64,000 nt of DNA, taken from contig NZ_AUAV01000016.1 of assembly GCF_000428905.1 (NCBI RefSeq), forward strand, positions 62,001 to 126,000, written 5' to 3'. Positions 9,079 to 18,232 of this stretch are shown here, one piece after another. Both the position numbers and the translations under genes were made by a program. Position 1 is the stretch's first letter; the number at the start of each line of letters is the position of its first letter. The notes beneath the pieces were generated by a model. The model saw only the letters and a list, made by a program, of their open reading frames with translations. It did no database searches and had not been told where the DNA came from. Source of the DNA: Brumicola pallidula DSM 14239 = ACAM 615 (GTDB taxonomy: Bacteria > Pseudomonadota > Gammaproteobacteria > Enterobacterales > Alteromonadaceae).

Positions 9079-9484
9079 ATTTCCTAATAATAAAGAGTTT
9101 TAGTTGGTTTTGAGAAACTGTGTAGAGAGTCAAGCCATTAAATATGAACATCGGTTTTCTCACCAATGGCCCTGATAGCTAAAATTTTTTTCGGCGGAAA
9201 TGTGCTATGAGTTCAACTAGAGTGACGCTTAATGGCACCGATTCGATAGTCGGCATCTAGCGAGGTCTAGACGCTAAATTTTTCCTTAAGATCAATAAAG
9301 CAAGATGGTCTCCAGAAAACTCGACTCCTTAATCACGCCGACCACCAAGAAAAAGAATAAAAACGGCCTAAATCAGTTATTGAAATCATTCTTATGGTAT
9401 ATTTTAACTTGCAGCACTACGAGATATTAATCGTTGCTGTGCAGGATTTAGTGTTCTAAGTGATTACCCAAAAGGAATATCAGA
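9079..9484. other. Gene-free stretch
   Basis: Nothing with coding features is seen. The right end carries the likely leader of the next small gene, with an AAAAGGAA ribosome site at about 9470-9477. A segment near 9226-9290 loosely resembles the upstream part of the dispersed repeat (GGCA...TCGGCA...AGCGAG), too weakly to call. Confidence 0.4.
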
Positions 9485-9670
9485 ATGACAGATGTACAAA
9501 ATATAGAAATCGAGCGTTATCACGAGAAGATCGTTGACGATTTACGTCATATAGTAGAAAAATATCGTGAAATTATGTCGTGGGACGTCCCTGAAAATGA
9601 TCCAGTAGAGGCTGACAGGCTAATATTTCAAGCGATTCATGCCGCACTTGCAGAGATCGATAAGGATTGA
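9485..9670 (+). CDS. Small conserved-looking hypothetical protein
   Basis: A 61-residue acidic, helical, soluble protein. It includes the stretches DDLRHIVEKYREIMSWDVPE and DRLIFQAIHAALAEI, and it has no membrane segment or cysteine. AAGGAA lies eight bases before the ATG, supporting translation. I do not know its function. It stands alone between remnants. Confidence 0.6.
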   Translation: MTDVQNIEIERYHEKIVDDLRHIVEKYREIMSWDVPENDPVEADRLIFQAIHAALAEIDKD

Positions 9671-9774
9671 AATATAGAGTGATAAATTGGAAAAAGCAGC
9701 TAAAAAAATAGCAAATACACCTACACTTTTCCACCATTCTGATGGCTGATTTTATCGAATTTTTATTAGTGAAG

Positions 9775-10059
9775 TTATTTCAAGTTTACTCTTGACTTCA
9801 TAGGAAGCTCGATACCTTCGATCTCTATATCTGGGTCAAAATCTTTAATCAAGGTATTCATGTGTAGTATTCGATCTAATGCCACAACTACCATCATCAG
9901 TATTTTTCCCTCTTCAATATCTTTCTAGATGCTTTTTAGGCGTGAATTAGGAAAAGCCGAGCCGTCCACGCCCGTTAGCAAGCCACCAACGCTAGCGACT
10001 GTTGAGCCTATTAGTAACATATCGCCGCCAGCCACAACAAGCCCAGTAGTAGCAAGTAA
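9775..10059 (-). pseudogene. DUF1269-like membrane protein remnant with internal amber stop
   Basis: One minus-strand frame reads a Gly/Ala-rich hydrophobic stretch (GLVVAGGDMLLIGSTVASVG), then FPNSRLKSI, a TAG, and DIEEGKILMMVVVALDRI, ending in DFDPDIEIEGIELP. This resembles the C-terminal half of DUF1269-type proteins, where the residue at the TAG position is normally coded. Sequence on both sides of the TAG is in one frame, so decay is by a point mutation plus loss of the N-terminal part. Confidence 0.55.
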
Positions 10060-10231
10060 TTACGTATAAATGCCGTTGATTTTCGTATATTTAATGCGTT
10101 TTTTATTTCTTATAATTAGTCATAATAGAGCACTGCTGTCCCGTTAAGAAGAGATAAAGAAGGTCTGATCCCGCCCAAACTGATACAACGAGATTGTTAA
10201 TGAAACACTGCACTAATGAGCAAATCGGGCC

Positions 10232-10330
10232 ATGGAACATTGTAATACGATCCTCTCACAAATACTAAATTTTGTTCCGAGACATGAATTTGAGACTCTT
10301 GCCAGGCTCCAGTTGCAAGGCGTCCATCCG
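10232..10330 (+). pseudogene. IS4-type (DUF4372) transposase N-terminal remnant
   Basis: The start of an open frame reads HCNTILSQILNFVPRHEFETLA, very close to the first residues of transposases with a DUF4372 domain (typically H-N-T-V-x-S-Q-L-L-K-x-x-P-R-H-E-F). Similarity fades after about 30 codons and nothing further of the transposase is visible. Confidence 0.6.
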
Positions 10331-10473
10331 TACTCGTTCTGTCAGCTATCGCGTCGCTATGGAGTTTTTCCTTCCTGCCAAAACTTAGAACCCGGCGTGC
10401 CGCGAAATAGTTCGGGCGACATTTGCGGCGAGGTCTTCGTGGTGGAAACAACTTCCTACGGATCCTTTGCGCC

Positions 10474-10866
10474 TCAGCTTTGAAAACGCAGCAACAACCA
10501 GACAGCAGCCCATGCAGAAAATCCTGTCAACATCGCGCCCCACGTTGTGTCGGTCACAACCATCACCCACGACCAGTCTTTCATGATCGACATGGACGTG
10601 AATTCGTAGGTCCCGTAAGCCATCGCGCCGATAACCGCGCCATGCAAACCCGCGCGGGCTGGATCCGCGTCACGCAACGCCGGTATTGAAACAAGAAAAA
10701 CCAATCCGGCAACATAAGCGAGATAAAATAGTCCAGCCGGGGCCAGCATCAGACCATCTCGCATTGAATCGCCAAGATGTTGCGTAAAAAGCGGCTTCAT
10801 CACAAAGGTAAGCATTATGGCGTCCAATGCGAGAAATATTAAGGCGGTAAGGAAATATAAGGTCAT
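10474..10866 (-). CDS. DUF2177-family membrane protein
   Basis: A 130-residue integral membrane protein with four hydrophobic segments. It has the DUF2177-like N-terminus (YFLTALIFLALDAIML) and the central GAVIGAMAYGTYEFTSMS and TDTTWG motifs. The function of the family is unknown. The ATG at 10866 has GGAG eight bases upstream; a GTG three codons earlier (10875) is too close to that site. Base composition is richer in G+C than its surroundings, which suggests separate acquisition. Confidence 0.8.
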   Translation of the reverse strand: MTLYFLTALIFLALDAIMLTFVMKPLFTQHLGDSMRDGLMLAPAGLFYLAYVAGLVFLVSIPALRDADPARAGLHGAVIGAMAYGTYEFTSMSIMKDWSWVMVVTDTTWGAMLTGFSAWAAVWLLLRFQS

Positions 10867-11040
10867 AATGTCCACTCCGAGGATTTTTATCCAAAGACGT
10901 AACGCAGAATTTTATCACTGAGAATCAGCGGAACGTCGCATTTTTAATTAGTTCACCCAGCTTTGATGATGCAACCGTCCCCCCAGCAGCACCGATGTGC
11001 CGAAGTGGGTCTGCACTGATCCACAAAAAGGAGCGCGATC

Positions 11041-11241
11041 TTGTTGAACGTTATCACAGTCGGACTCGATTTGGCGAAAAATGTATTCCAAGTGCATAGT
11101 GCTGCCATGGTTTTCCTAGTCCGGGAGTTACTGATCCGACATCGCACTCAAGCGATCAATGCGCTGCACGACCACCTGACGGAATTCACCGAGATTATAT
11201 ACCACGGGGGGCAGCTAACAATTTGTCCTACACTCAATTAA
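11041..11241 (+). pseudogene. IS110-family transposase with large internal deletion
   Basis: The frame opens with VITVGLDLAKNVFQVH, the RuvC-like DEDD first motif of IS110 transposases, then jumps directly to LVRELLIRHRTQAINALHDH, which normally lies about 100 residues further on. The second part of the catalytic domain and the whole C-terminal serine-containing domain are absent. It cannot be active. Confidence 0.8.
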
Positions 11242-11392
11242 TCCATTTGTGATCATTTTGTGGCTGCTATTTTGCGGCTGGATGTGGGGGCTAATAGGGG
11301 CACTTATTGCCGTGCCGCTCATTGTGTGTATTAAGCTTATGTTGAATCAGTTTGATGGCGCGAAAAAGTGGGTGGCGCTTTTGACCACCTAG
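11240..11392 (+). pseudogene. AI-2E/PerM-type transporter, C-terminal remnant
   Basis: A frame without a start reads NPFVIILWLLFCGWMWG, then LIGALIAVPLIVCIKLML, and ends at a TAG. This is the characteristic last membrane part of AI-2E family transporters (the GxxWGxxGAxLAVPL pattern). It abuts the IS110 remnant, so the host gene was probably cut by that element. Confidence 0.65.
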
Positions 11393-11537
11393 CATGTAGT
11401 AAACTTTATATTCGGCTGTGTACTTATTACATAGCTTCTCTCTTTTATATTTTTAATACCTATAAATATCAGTAGCTTAACTTAGGCATATATATTGCTT
11501 TAGTAATTACACATGTTGTGATGAAAGGCAAAAAATA

Positions 11538-11954
11538 ATGACCGACCTAGCGTATTCAGCTTATTTAGCATTTTACCTCTACCTAATTATGGTGCTAATA
11601 CAGTGGGCAGTGGCGACTGCTAGCAAAGCCAAGCAGCCCAATGCAACCCCTGGTAAATTAGACGACAGCTTATCTCACGGCAGTTTTGTATTTAGAACCC
11701 ACCGCACATTCCAAAACACGCTTGAAAATAGCCTTCTTTTTGTAGGCACCGTTTTATTAGCATTTGTGATTAGTTATCAAAGCACCATTTTTGCTGTGTG
11801 TATGTGGGTATATTTGGCTGCAAGAGTTGTTCATATGGTGCTTTACTACGCGATCGCAACAGAGAAAAACCCTAGTCCAAGAAGTTATTTTTTCTTAATT
11901 GGTGTGCTTGCCAACCTCGTTATGTTGGTACTTTTAGGACTGAGATTAATGTAA
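11538..11954 (+). CDS. MAPEG-family membrane protein
   Basis: A 138-residue protein with four membrane helices and the MAPEG signature region RTHRTFQNTLENS, in which Arg, Asn and Glu form the glutathione-binding face in family members. It probably sits in the inner membrane. Bacterial substrates are not known. The stop codon TAA forms the first three bases of the 6-bp target duplication of the IS982 element inserted right behind it, so the gene itself is undamaged. Confidence 0.87.
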   Translation: MTDLAYSAYLAFYLYLIMVLIQWAVATASKAKQPNATPGKLDDSLSHGSFVFRTHRTFQNTLENSLLFVGTVLLAFVISYQSTIFAVCMWVYLAARVVHMVLYYAIATEKNPSPRSYFFLIGVLANLVMLVLLGLRLM

Positions 11955-11957
11955 TTA

Positions 11958-12880
11958 ACCCGAATCCTGCTTAAAAAATTGAATGAATAAATTAGTCGAG
12001 TTGCACTGCGATGTCGATGATTTTTGCAAAATGTCTATCCCCCAGTGGCAAAAGCAATTACTGGAAGATGGCAATCAGAAGCGCCAGCGAAATGGCTGGA
12101 TGACAACGGGTGAAATTATGACAATTGTGGTGAGGTTTCATATGTCACATTATCGTGACTTCAAAAATTATTATCCTGGGTATGTATCTGTCATGTACAA
12201 AAAAGAATGCCCTAATTTACTCAGCTACACCCAGTTTCTTGCAGTAATGCCCAGAGTGATTGTGCCCTTTTTTGCATACTTCACTTCACTTAAGGGAAAG
12301 CCTACAGGCATCGAATTCATTGATCCTACGTGCATAAAAGTCTGCCGCAATATTCGTATTCCAAGGCATAAAACCTTCGACGGTATTGCTCAACGAGGAA
12401 AAGGCACTATGGGCTGGTTCTACGCTTTCAAACTTCACTTGATCGTGAATTACCATGGCGAGATTGTGGCTGTAAAAGTGACAACAGGCAATGTCCATGA
12501 CACTCAGCTAGTAGAAGAATTAGCTCAGGGTTTAACGGACAAATTGTATGGCGATAAAGGGTATTTGAGTAAAGCGTTGGCAGCAAACTTATTCGAGGAG
12601 GGCGTGACTCTAATAACAACGGTACGTAAAAATATGAAGGCAAAAGCCATCTCTTTGTGGGATAGAGCGATGCTCTGGAAACGGTTTATTATTGAAACAA
12701 TAAATGATCAATTGAAGAACATTCCGTACATAGAGCACTCAAGACATCGCAGCATGAACGGCTTTACGCTCAATCTACTCGCTGGATTGGTGGTTTATTG
12801 CTTAAAGGAAAACAAGCTAAGCCTCAATTTGACTGACGTAGAGCGTAACGCCATGGTTGTTGCTTAAGCAGATCTCAGGT
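11958..12880 (+). mobile_element. IS982-family insertion sequence, apparently intact
   Basis: The element has ends ACCCGAATCCTGCTTAA (left) and TTAAGCAGATCTCAGGT (right), which are inverted with 13 of 17 bases matching. It is flanked by the direct repeat TAATTA (11952-11957 and 12881-12886). Between them lies one full-length transposase. Compared with the dead copy at 27325, this copy lacks about 60 bases of leader between the left end and the start codon. Confidence 0.88.
11983..12867 (+). CDS. IS982-family transposase
   Basis: A 294-residue DDE transposase of the expected length. It starts with NKLVELHCDVDDFC, carries the IS982 core EIMTIVVRFHMSHYRDFKNYY, the first catalytic Asp in EFIDPTC, the second in YGDKGYL, and the Glu in ETINDQLKNIPYIEHSRHRS. 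No frameshift or stop is seen, and inverted ends and a target duplication are present, so it may still be active. Confidence 0.93.
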   Translation: MNKLVELHCDVDDFCKMSIPQWQKQLLEDGNQKRQRNGWMTTGEIMTIVVRFHMSHYRDFKNYYPGYVSVMYKKECPNLLSYTQFLAVMPRVIVPFFAYFTSLKGKPTGIEFIDPTCIKVCRNIRIPRHKTFDGIAQRGKGTMGWFYAFKLHLIVNYHGEIVAVKVTTGNVHDTQLVEELAQGLTDKLYGDKGYLSKALAANLFEEGVTLITTVRKNMKAKAISLWDRAMLWKRFIIETINDQLKNIPYIEHSRHRSMNGFTLNLLAGLVVYCLKENKLSLNLTDVERNAMVVA

Positions 12881-12946
12881 TAATTATTAATCAAGAGGTC
12901 CAACACCTTCACTTAAAACTCGAGATAAAAAGACTATAAGGAAACA

Positions 12947-13585
12947 ATGAAAATGAAAAACACCTTAATTATTGGCGCAAGTGGCCAAATTGGCAAACAA
13001 CTAACCAAACTTATGCTGAACGACGGGCAGAAAGTGTCAGCACTTGTCCGAGATAAAAGCAAACTTTCCGACATTAAGGATGAAAACTTAAGCATTGTCG
13101 AAGAAGATTTAACCAATGACTTTAGCCACGCGCTCACAGACTGTACCAATGTGGTTTTTGCTGCAGGATCGGGTGGCGGTACAGGCGCCGAAAAAACACT
13201 TCTCATTGATTTATGGTCAGCATGCAAAGCGGCTGATTATGCGAAAGCACATAAGATAAAGCATTTTGTTATGGTCAGTTCAATAGGAGCCGATGCGCCA
13301 GATGAAGGCCCGCAAGAGATGCAGCCTTATCTGATTGCTAAGCACATGGCAGATGAGCATTTGATGCGCAGTGGTTTGCACTACAGCATAATTCGCCCTG
13401 GTGCATTAACTGACGACGAGGCAACCGGCCGCTTCACAAGCCAGCGTCCTGAAAATGATGACGATGCTAAAATTACCCGTGCCGATGTTGCACACGCGCT
13501 GATGTATTGTGTCAATAACCCACCTCATGAAAATTCAGTTACTGAGCTTTTCAACGGCGATAAAAAAATAGCTGAGGCTTTTTAA
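12947..13585 (+). CDS. NAD(P)-binding SDR-like (atypical) oxidoreductase
   Basis: A 212-residue Rossmann-fold protein with the dinucleotide motif GASGQIG at the N-terminus, followed by ALVRD, the end of the second strand that typically prefers NADP. FVMVSSIGADAP and IRPGALTDD correspond to the central and late strands of the YwnB/NmrA-like atypical SDR group. The substrate is unknown. AAGGAA precedes the ATG by four bases. The likely promoter region now adjoins the IS982 right end. Confidence 0.85.
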   Translation: MKMKNTLIIGASGQIGKQLTKLMLNDGQKVSALVRDKSKLSDIKDENLSIVEEDLTNDFSHALTDCTNVVFAAGSGGGTGAEKTLLIDLWSACKAADYAKAHKIKHFVMVSSIGADAPDEGPQEMQPYLIAKHMADEHLMRSGLHYSIIRPGALTDDEATGRFTSQRPENDDDAKITRADVAHALMYCVNNPPHENSVTELFNGDKKIAEAF

Positions 13586-13667
13586 TGTCCGTTGAGTTCG
13601 TATAAAGACTAACACTTTACACTGTTATGCACGACTGCATGACGCAAAAAAAAAGGTAAAAATACCG

Positions 13668-15050
13668 ATGAGCAATACAAGACAAACAATTAACCCCTAC
13701 ACCGAAGAAACCCTTAAAGAATACACCTTATTGTCTCAACAAGAGGCTGAAAACGCTATTGAAAACGCAAACAACTGTTTTGCAAACTGGAAATTAGTGC
13801 CGGTAGAAGAACGCGCTAAACTGGCATTGGCACTGGCCGATGAGTTTGAAAAAAACCAAGAAGACATTATTGAGTTAATGATTGACGAAATGGGGAAAGT
13901 GAAGGCCCAAGGCAAGCAAGAAATAGAACTGTGTATTGGCATTTGCAAATACACCGCCAAGATTGCACAAGAGCAATTAGCCAATGAAGAACGAGATTAT
14001 GAACCCGGTCGTGCAATTGTTAGCTACCAGCCCATAGGCGTAATTTTAGGTATTCAGCCTTGGAATTTCCCGTTGTATCAGGTAATACGATACAGCATTT
14101 CAAACTTAGTGGCGGGTAATACCACTGTTATGAAACACGCGTCAAACGTATTTGGCATGGCTCATAAAATCCAAGAGATGTATGAAAATGCTGGGTTTCC
14201 ACAATACGCCTATCAGTCGTTAATAATAGACGGTGAAACTGCCAGTAAGCTAATAAGCCATGAAAATATAGTGGGCGTCACCTTCACCGGCAGCGATGAA
14301 ATTGGCAAATCGGTGGCACAAGAAGCTGCCAAATATAGCAAAAAAACCGTGCTGGAATTAGGCAGTAATGACGCTTACCTCGTTTTAGACGACGCCGATA
14401 TTCCTCTTGCAATAGAAGCTTGTGTGAAAGGGCGCATCATAAATAATGGTGAAACCTGCGTGTCAGCAAAGCGCTTTGTGGTCACTAAAAAGAACTATGA
14501 CGAGTTTAGGGAAGGCTTCAAAAAAGCGATGGAAGCAATAAACTTTGGCGATCCTCGCGCTGATGACACCGACCTGGGGCCTATGGCGCGAAAAGACCTG
14601 CGTGAAAAACTTCACGATCAGGTTAGTGAGTCAATCAGCGCAGGCGCAAAAATAGTATGCGGCTGTGAAATACCAGAAGGTAAGGGTTATTTTTACCCCG
14701 CTTCTATTTTAGAACATGTTGCCCCCAATATGCCGGCATATGACGATGAATTATTTGGCCCAGTAGCATCACTAATTATGGCTCAAGACGATGATGATGC
14801 AATGAGAATTGCAAATGATTCACGCTACGGTTTAGGCGGCGGCATTTTCTCTAAGGATGAAGATAAAGCGGTTGAGCTTGCGCTTACACATTTCAACACC
14901 GGTATGATCAACGTAAATGGTTATGGCTTGGCGCATCCAAACTTACCGTTTGGTGGTGTAAAAAGCAGCGGATATGGCCGCGAACACGGTGGTTTTGGCA
15001 TAAAAGAGTTTGTTAATATTAAGGCTGTCATGATTACAGACACTAAATAG
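13668..15050 (+). CDS. NAD(P)-dependent aldehyde dehydrogenase (succinate-semialdehyde type)
   Basis: A complete 460-residue aldehyde dehydrogenase. The catalytic Cys is in NNGETCVSAKR, the general-base Glu in LELGSND, the cofactor motif is FTGSDEIG, and the C-terminal motif is PFGGVKSSGYGREHG. Length and motifs fit the Sad/YneI group that oxidises succinate semialdehyde and similar short aldehydes. It is not closely similar to the partial GabD at the left edge. It stands 83 bases after the SDR gene and could be in the same transcript. A shift to another aldehyde substrate cannot be excluded. Confidence 0.88.
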   Translation: MSNTRQTINPYTEETLKEYTLLSQQEAENAIENANNCFANWKLVPVEERAKLALALADEFEKNQEDIIELMIDEMGKVKAQGKQEIELCIGICKYTAKIAQEQLANEERDYEPGRAIVSYQPIGVILGIQPWNFPLYQVIRYSISNLVAGNTTVMKHASNVFGMAHKIQEMYENAGFPQYAYQSLIIDGETASKLISHENIVGVTFTGSDEIGKSVAQEAAKYSKKTVLELGSNDAYLVLDDADIPLAIEACVKGRIINNGETCVSAKRFVVTKKNYDEFREGFKKAMEAINFGDPRADDTDLGPMARKDLREKLHDQVSESISAGAKIVCGCEIPEGKGYFYPASILEHVAPNMPAYDDELFGPVASLIMAQDDDDAMRIANDSRYGLGGGIFSKDEDKAVELALTHFNTGMINVNGYGLAHPNLPFGGVKSSGYGREHGGFGIKEFVNIKAVMITDTK

Positions 15051-15199
15051 AGTGTTGGTATACTGTAACGCTTAGATCTAGAGTGCTCTCTTCTGTAAGC
15101 GAATAATAAAATTAGCCTCAAAAAGTATATTAAATTTGGTATCGATGACCTGATTTGCTTTAAATAATCAATGAGCCATCTACTGAACTTTACTCAGAG

Positions 15200-15967
15200 T
15201 TGGCATACCGACAAAGCGGTTATTGTAAAGTCAAAACAGTATATCGCTCCTTTTTGCGATGTGGTCGCTCGGAGTATGGGTTCTTAAGGGTAGTATGCGG
15301 CGACTGCAAACACGAAAAGCTCGTCGCATTTAGCTGCAAGCGCAGAGGTTTCTGTCCTAGCTGCGGTGCTAGACGAATGGCTGAAAGTGCTGCGCTACTG
15401 GTTGGTGACGTATTACACCGGTAACCGGAGTAGGAATACCCAATTCGTCAGTGGGTTTTGAGCCTGCCTATTCCCTTGAGATTGCTATTGGCTAGATATC
15501 CAAGTGAATTGAGTAAAGTCATGGGCATAATTCACCGCGTCATATCTACGCATATTGTTCGTCGAGCAGGCTTTTTCTAATAAACAGGCCAAGACGGGAG
15601 TTGTGACTATCATCCAGCGATTTGGTAGTGCTCTGAACTTAAATATTCACTTCCATATGCTATTGCTCGAAGGCGCAATAAGTGAAAATTCATGGGGTGG
15701 CAACACCTTCACTCGCATCAAAGCCGCATCCGATTACCGGCTAGCACACACGTATTTTTAATCCAATTGATTTTATTGGTAAATTGGCAGCTCTTATTCC
15801 ACCACCAAGACTCAATCTCACTCGACAGATTACATGTTAGTCGACTTACCCGCTAGTTTGGGGTATTCGCGCCAAACAGTAATCTTAGAGCACAAGTGAC
15901 GGCATCGCAACGCGGGAAAAATAGTCTAAAACTCGTCAATGAAGAAGATAATCAGTCTGATAACTAG
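15200..15967 (+). pseudogene. IS91-family transposase, degenerate copy 1
   Basis: The N-terminal zinc-binding region is readable: SEYGFLRVVCGDCKHEKLVA then FSCKRRGFCPSCGARRMAES, as in IS91 Y2 transposases. Further pieces follow in other frames: IRQWVLSLPIPLRLLLA, TIIQRFGSALNLNIHFHMLL and FIGKLAALIPPP. Two stop codons (TAA and TAG) interrupt the frame between VLHR and IRQWV. The region holding the catalytic tyrosines is missing after 15760, then a piece near the end returns. A second copy with the same stop pair lies at 19616. Confidence 0.88.
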
Positions 15968-16169
15968 CCTACAGGATTGCTAATCAAGCGTTCAGCGGTG
16001 CACTGAGCCAAAATTTACTCAAAGTAAAAAACAAATCAATAAAAAGTGATTCCGAGCCTCAGCATTTGGAACTGGAAACACGATTGTTCGTTAGAGGCAG
16101 TTGCCCTGAGTAGGTACCGCTTAGATCGGTCGTCACTTCAGCTAATCTAGTAGTTTATTAAGGCATACT

Positions 16170-16850
16170 ATGATCCCATGGATACAGCTCGGCAAAGCAC
16201 AAATTTCCAATAATGGCGGCGAGTTAACCTTTTCTCAACGTGATAAAGAATTTTCTATTCGCTTGTCTGGTATTCGCGGTGAGTTGATGAACAGTCGTGT
16301 TTATAATTCAGAGAAAGAACTTTCACAGATGGGATGTGCGTACCTAAAGTCGACAGACGTTGGACACGTATTGGTCGGCGGTTTAGGTATAGGGTTCACA
16401 CTATCAGAAGCCCTCCGAATGGTCGGTAACAAATCTCAGGTCACGGTAGCAGAATTAATTCCTGAGGTTGTTGAATGGAATAGAGGTTCGTTAGGCAATT
16501 GCGCTAACAATCCGCTGCATGATCTGCGCACAAAGATCCATATGGGGGATGTAAGAGACTTACTCACAACTCCTCAGCCCACGTTCGATGCTATATTGTT
16601 GGATGTTGATAATGGCCCAGAGCGTTTAACGCATTCTGACAATAACTGAATATATTCTCTAGTAGGCCTGCAGGATATCTATAAAGTATTGCGACCTAAA
16701 GGCATGTTAGCAATATGGTCAGCAGGACCAGACTATTTGTTTGCTACGCGCCTTAAAAAAGCGGGATATGAGGTGACCACTCGGATTGCCAGAGCCCGCA
16801 AGGGAAAAGGTAGTAAGCACACCATCTTCCTTGCAAAAAAACGAGCTTAG
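16170..16850 (+). pseudogene. Spermidine-synthase-like methyltransferase fold protein, interrupted by one TGA
   Basis: A 226-codon gene of the polyamine aminopropyltransferase-like superfamily. HVLVGGLGIGFTLSEAL is the cofactor-binding glycine loop, VTVAELIPEVVEWNR the acidic strand, and DAILLDVDNGPE the active-site-like strand. A TGA at 16647-16649 interrupts the frame, which then continues without shift through DIYKVLRPKGMLAIWSAGPD to a TAG at 16848. One point mutation thus separates it from a complete gene. It lacks spermidine-synthase substrate motifs I can name, so the reaction is unknown. AAGG precedes the ATG. Confidence 0.8.
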
Positions 16851-16895
16851 CGAATTTATGGTTAAATAATTACAGGACGTATTTACGCTAGATAT

Positions 16896-16936
16896 AAAAA
16901 AACACTTATTTAGCCTTTTACAGCGATAAATAAGTG
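16896..16936 (-). terminator. Rho-independent terminator for the minus-strand PEP-CTERM remnant
   Basis: A 10-bp stem, CACTTATTTA (16903-16912) with TAAATAAGTG (16927-16936), is followed on the minus strand by seven T residues. It lies about 35 bases downstream of the PEP-CTERM stop and may also work for the plus strand gene that ends at 16850. Confidence 0.7.
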
Positions 16937-16970
16937 CTTGTTCTTGTTCTTTGTAATAACAAGTGCAAAC

Positions 16971-17297
16971 TTACTGTCTAAAACGTCTCGATGCTAACAT
17001 CAATAAACCGAATCCAAGTAACGCGACGGCTGCTGGTTCAGAAACTTCAATTTGACCTGTTCTGCTTCCGCTTACCGCGCTGAGATTTGCAAAAGATTGC
17101 AACATTGCGCCCGCTTCATTAAAGAAACTAACATTGTATATATCTCTTGATGAGCAACATCCTGTTCTTCCGAATATTTCAAACCAACTGATTTTACTGA
17201 CCGAAGATAACGTTATCGTTAATACGGAAGAGCCAATCGAAGAACCACCATGATAAATATTCGACCAACCCGTTGGGCCAACTCCATCTAACTTATT
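16971..17297 (-). pseudogene. PEP-CTERM protein, C-terminal remnant
   Basis: The frame encodes about 108 residues of an exported protein end and finishes with a PEP-CTERM sorting signal: VSEPAAVALLGFGLLMLAS followed by the basic tail RRFRQ. Such tails direct exopolysaccharide-associated sorting by exosortase. A cysteine pair (GRTGCCSSRD) lies in the middle. The 5' part and signal peptide are missing, the frame running straight into the truncated rhomboid gene at about 17298. The motif has SEP instead of the usual PEP triplet. Confidence 0.75.
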
Positions 17298-17298
17298 A

Positions 17299-17763
17299 TT
17301 GTATGGGTACCCTAAAAGTCGTTGGCGAGTTTTAGCAACCGTATGGCTGCTGTCTGGTATTGGTGTCTGGATATTTGGCCGCGAAAGTTATCATATTGGC
17401 GCAAGTGGATTAACACACGGTGTATTCTTTTACATATTAGCGGTTAGTATTTTCCGGCGCGTCAAACGCTCGGCCGCAATCATGATGATCGCATTCTTTT
17501 TGTATGGTGGTATGACAATGACTATTTTCCCGAGAGATGAAGGTATATCATTCGAATATTACCTCTTCGGCGCGCTTGCTGGAGTTCTGTCGGCGGTTCT
17601 TTGGCATTCTCTTGATCCCAAACCACAAAGGAAGACTTACGACTGGGAAAACCAATCTGAAGCAGACAACCCGATCATTGGCGATGCATGGCAGATGGAT
17701 GAGCAAGTTATACAGCCTGCTCATGACCAAGACACTCAATCCATTAATAAGGAAAAACCATAA
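17299..17763 (+). pseudogene. Rhomboid-like membrane protein, N-terminally truncated and lacking the catalytic His
   Basis: About 150 residues of a rhomboid intramembrane protease remain. YHIGASGLTHGVFFYI contains the GxSG serine site, FLYGG and the C-terminal LDPKPQRKTYDWE fit a known rhomboid subgroup. In that subgroup the catalytic His occurs in a S-W-E-x-H-L-F-G motif, but here the sequence is SFEYYLFGALAG, with Tyr at the His position. The first helices are missing because the frame begins at the deletion junction with the PEP-CTERM remnant. Only a TTG could start translation. It is probably non-functional. One base separates its stop from the thioesterase ATG. Confidence 0.7.
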
Positions 17764-17764
17764 T

Positions 17765-18232
17765 ATGGACATAAATAGCTCGCCACCTTTTGAATTACTA
17801 TTGCGAGTTCGCTATTCAGAGTGTGATGCTCAAGAGGTAGTATTCAATGCACGTTATGCTGATTATGCCGATTTAGCTGCAACCGAATTTATGCGTGCGC
17901 TAGTGGGTGGTTATCAAAATTTGGTAGCCCAAGGACTCGATAATCAAGTTGTAAATTTAAACATTGGCTGGCAAAACTCGGCTAAATTTGACGATATACT
18001 GTGTTTATCTGTGCATGTCAGTCATGTTGGCAATACCTCATTTAGCATGCAAATCACCATGATTAATTGGCTCACTAAGCAAGCCATAGCATCTGCCGAA
18101 ATCGTTTATGTGATGCTAGATATCGCAAGTTTTACAAAAATAGCCATCTCTCAAGGAATGAGAGACAAACTATTAAAAGGGGCCAACGGAAAGCGCATAA
18201 ACATGTCGGGAATTGAAATTAGTACTCAATAA
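17765..18232 (+). CDS. Acyl-CoA thioesterase, hotdog fold (4-hydroxybenzoyl-CoA thioesterase-like)
   Basis: A 155-residue single hotdog domain. RVRYSECDAQEVVFNARYAD contains the Asp expected to activate water, followed by the helix YADLAATEFMRALVGG. It would hydrolyse acyl-CoA thioesters in the cytoplasm, with an unknown preference. The ATG at 17765 follows AAGGAAAAACC. The frame is open well upstream but that part overlaps the rhomboid gene in another frame. Its 3' end overlaps the convergent slyX gene by seven bases. Confidence 0.85.
   Translation: MDINSSPPFELLLRVRYSECDAQEVVFNARYADYADLAATEFMRALVGGYQNLVAQGLDNQVVNLNIGWQNSAKFDDILCLSVHVSHVGNTSFSMQITMINWLTKQAIASAEIVYVMLDIASFTKIAISQGMRDKLLKGANGKRINMSGIEISTQ

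Noticed and set aside
10197-10689. Several overlapping open frames on both strands in a G+C-rich stretch
   Set aside because: Apart from the DUF2177 gene and a short IS4-type N-terminus they have no family features and shadow one another.
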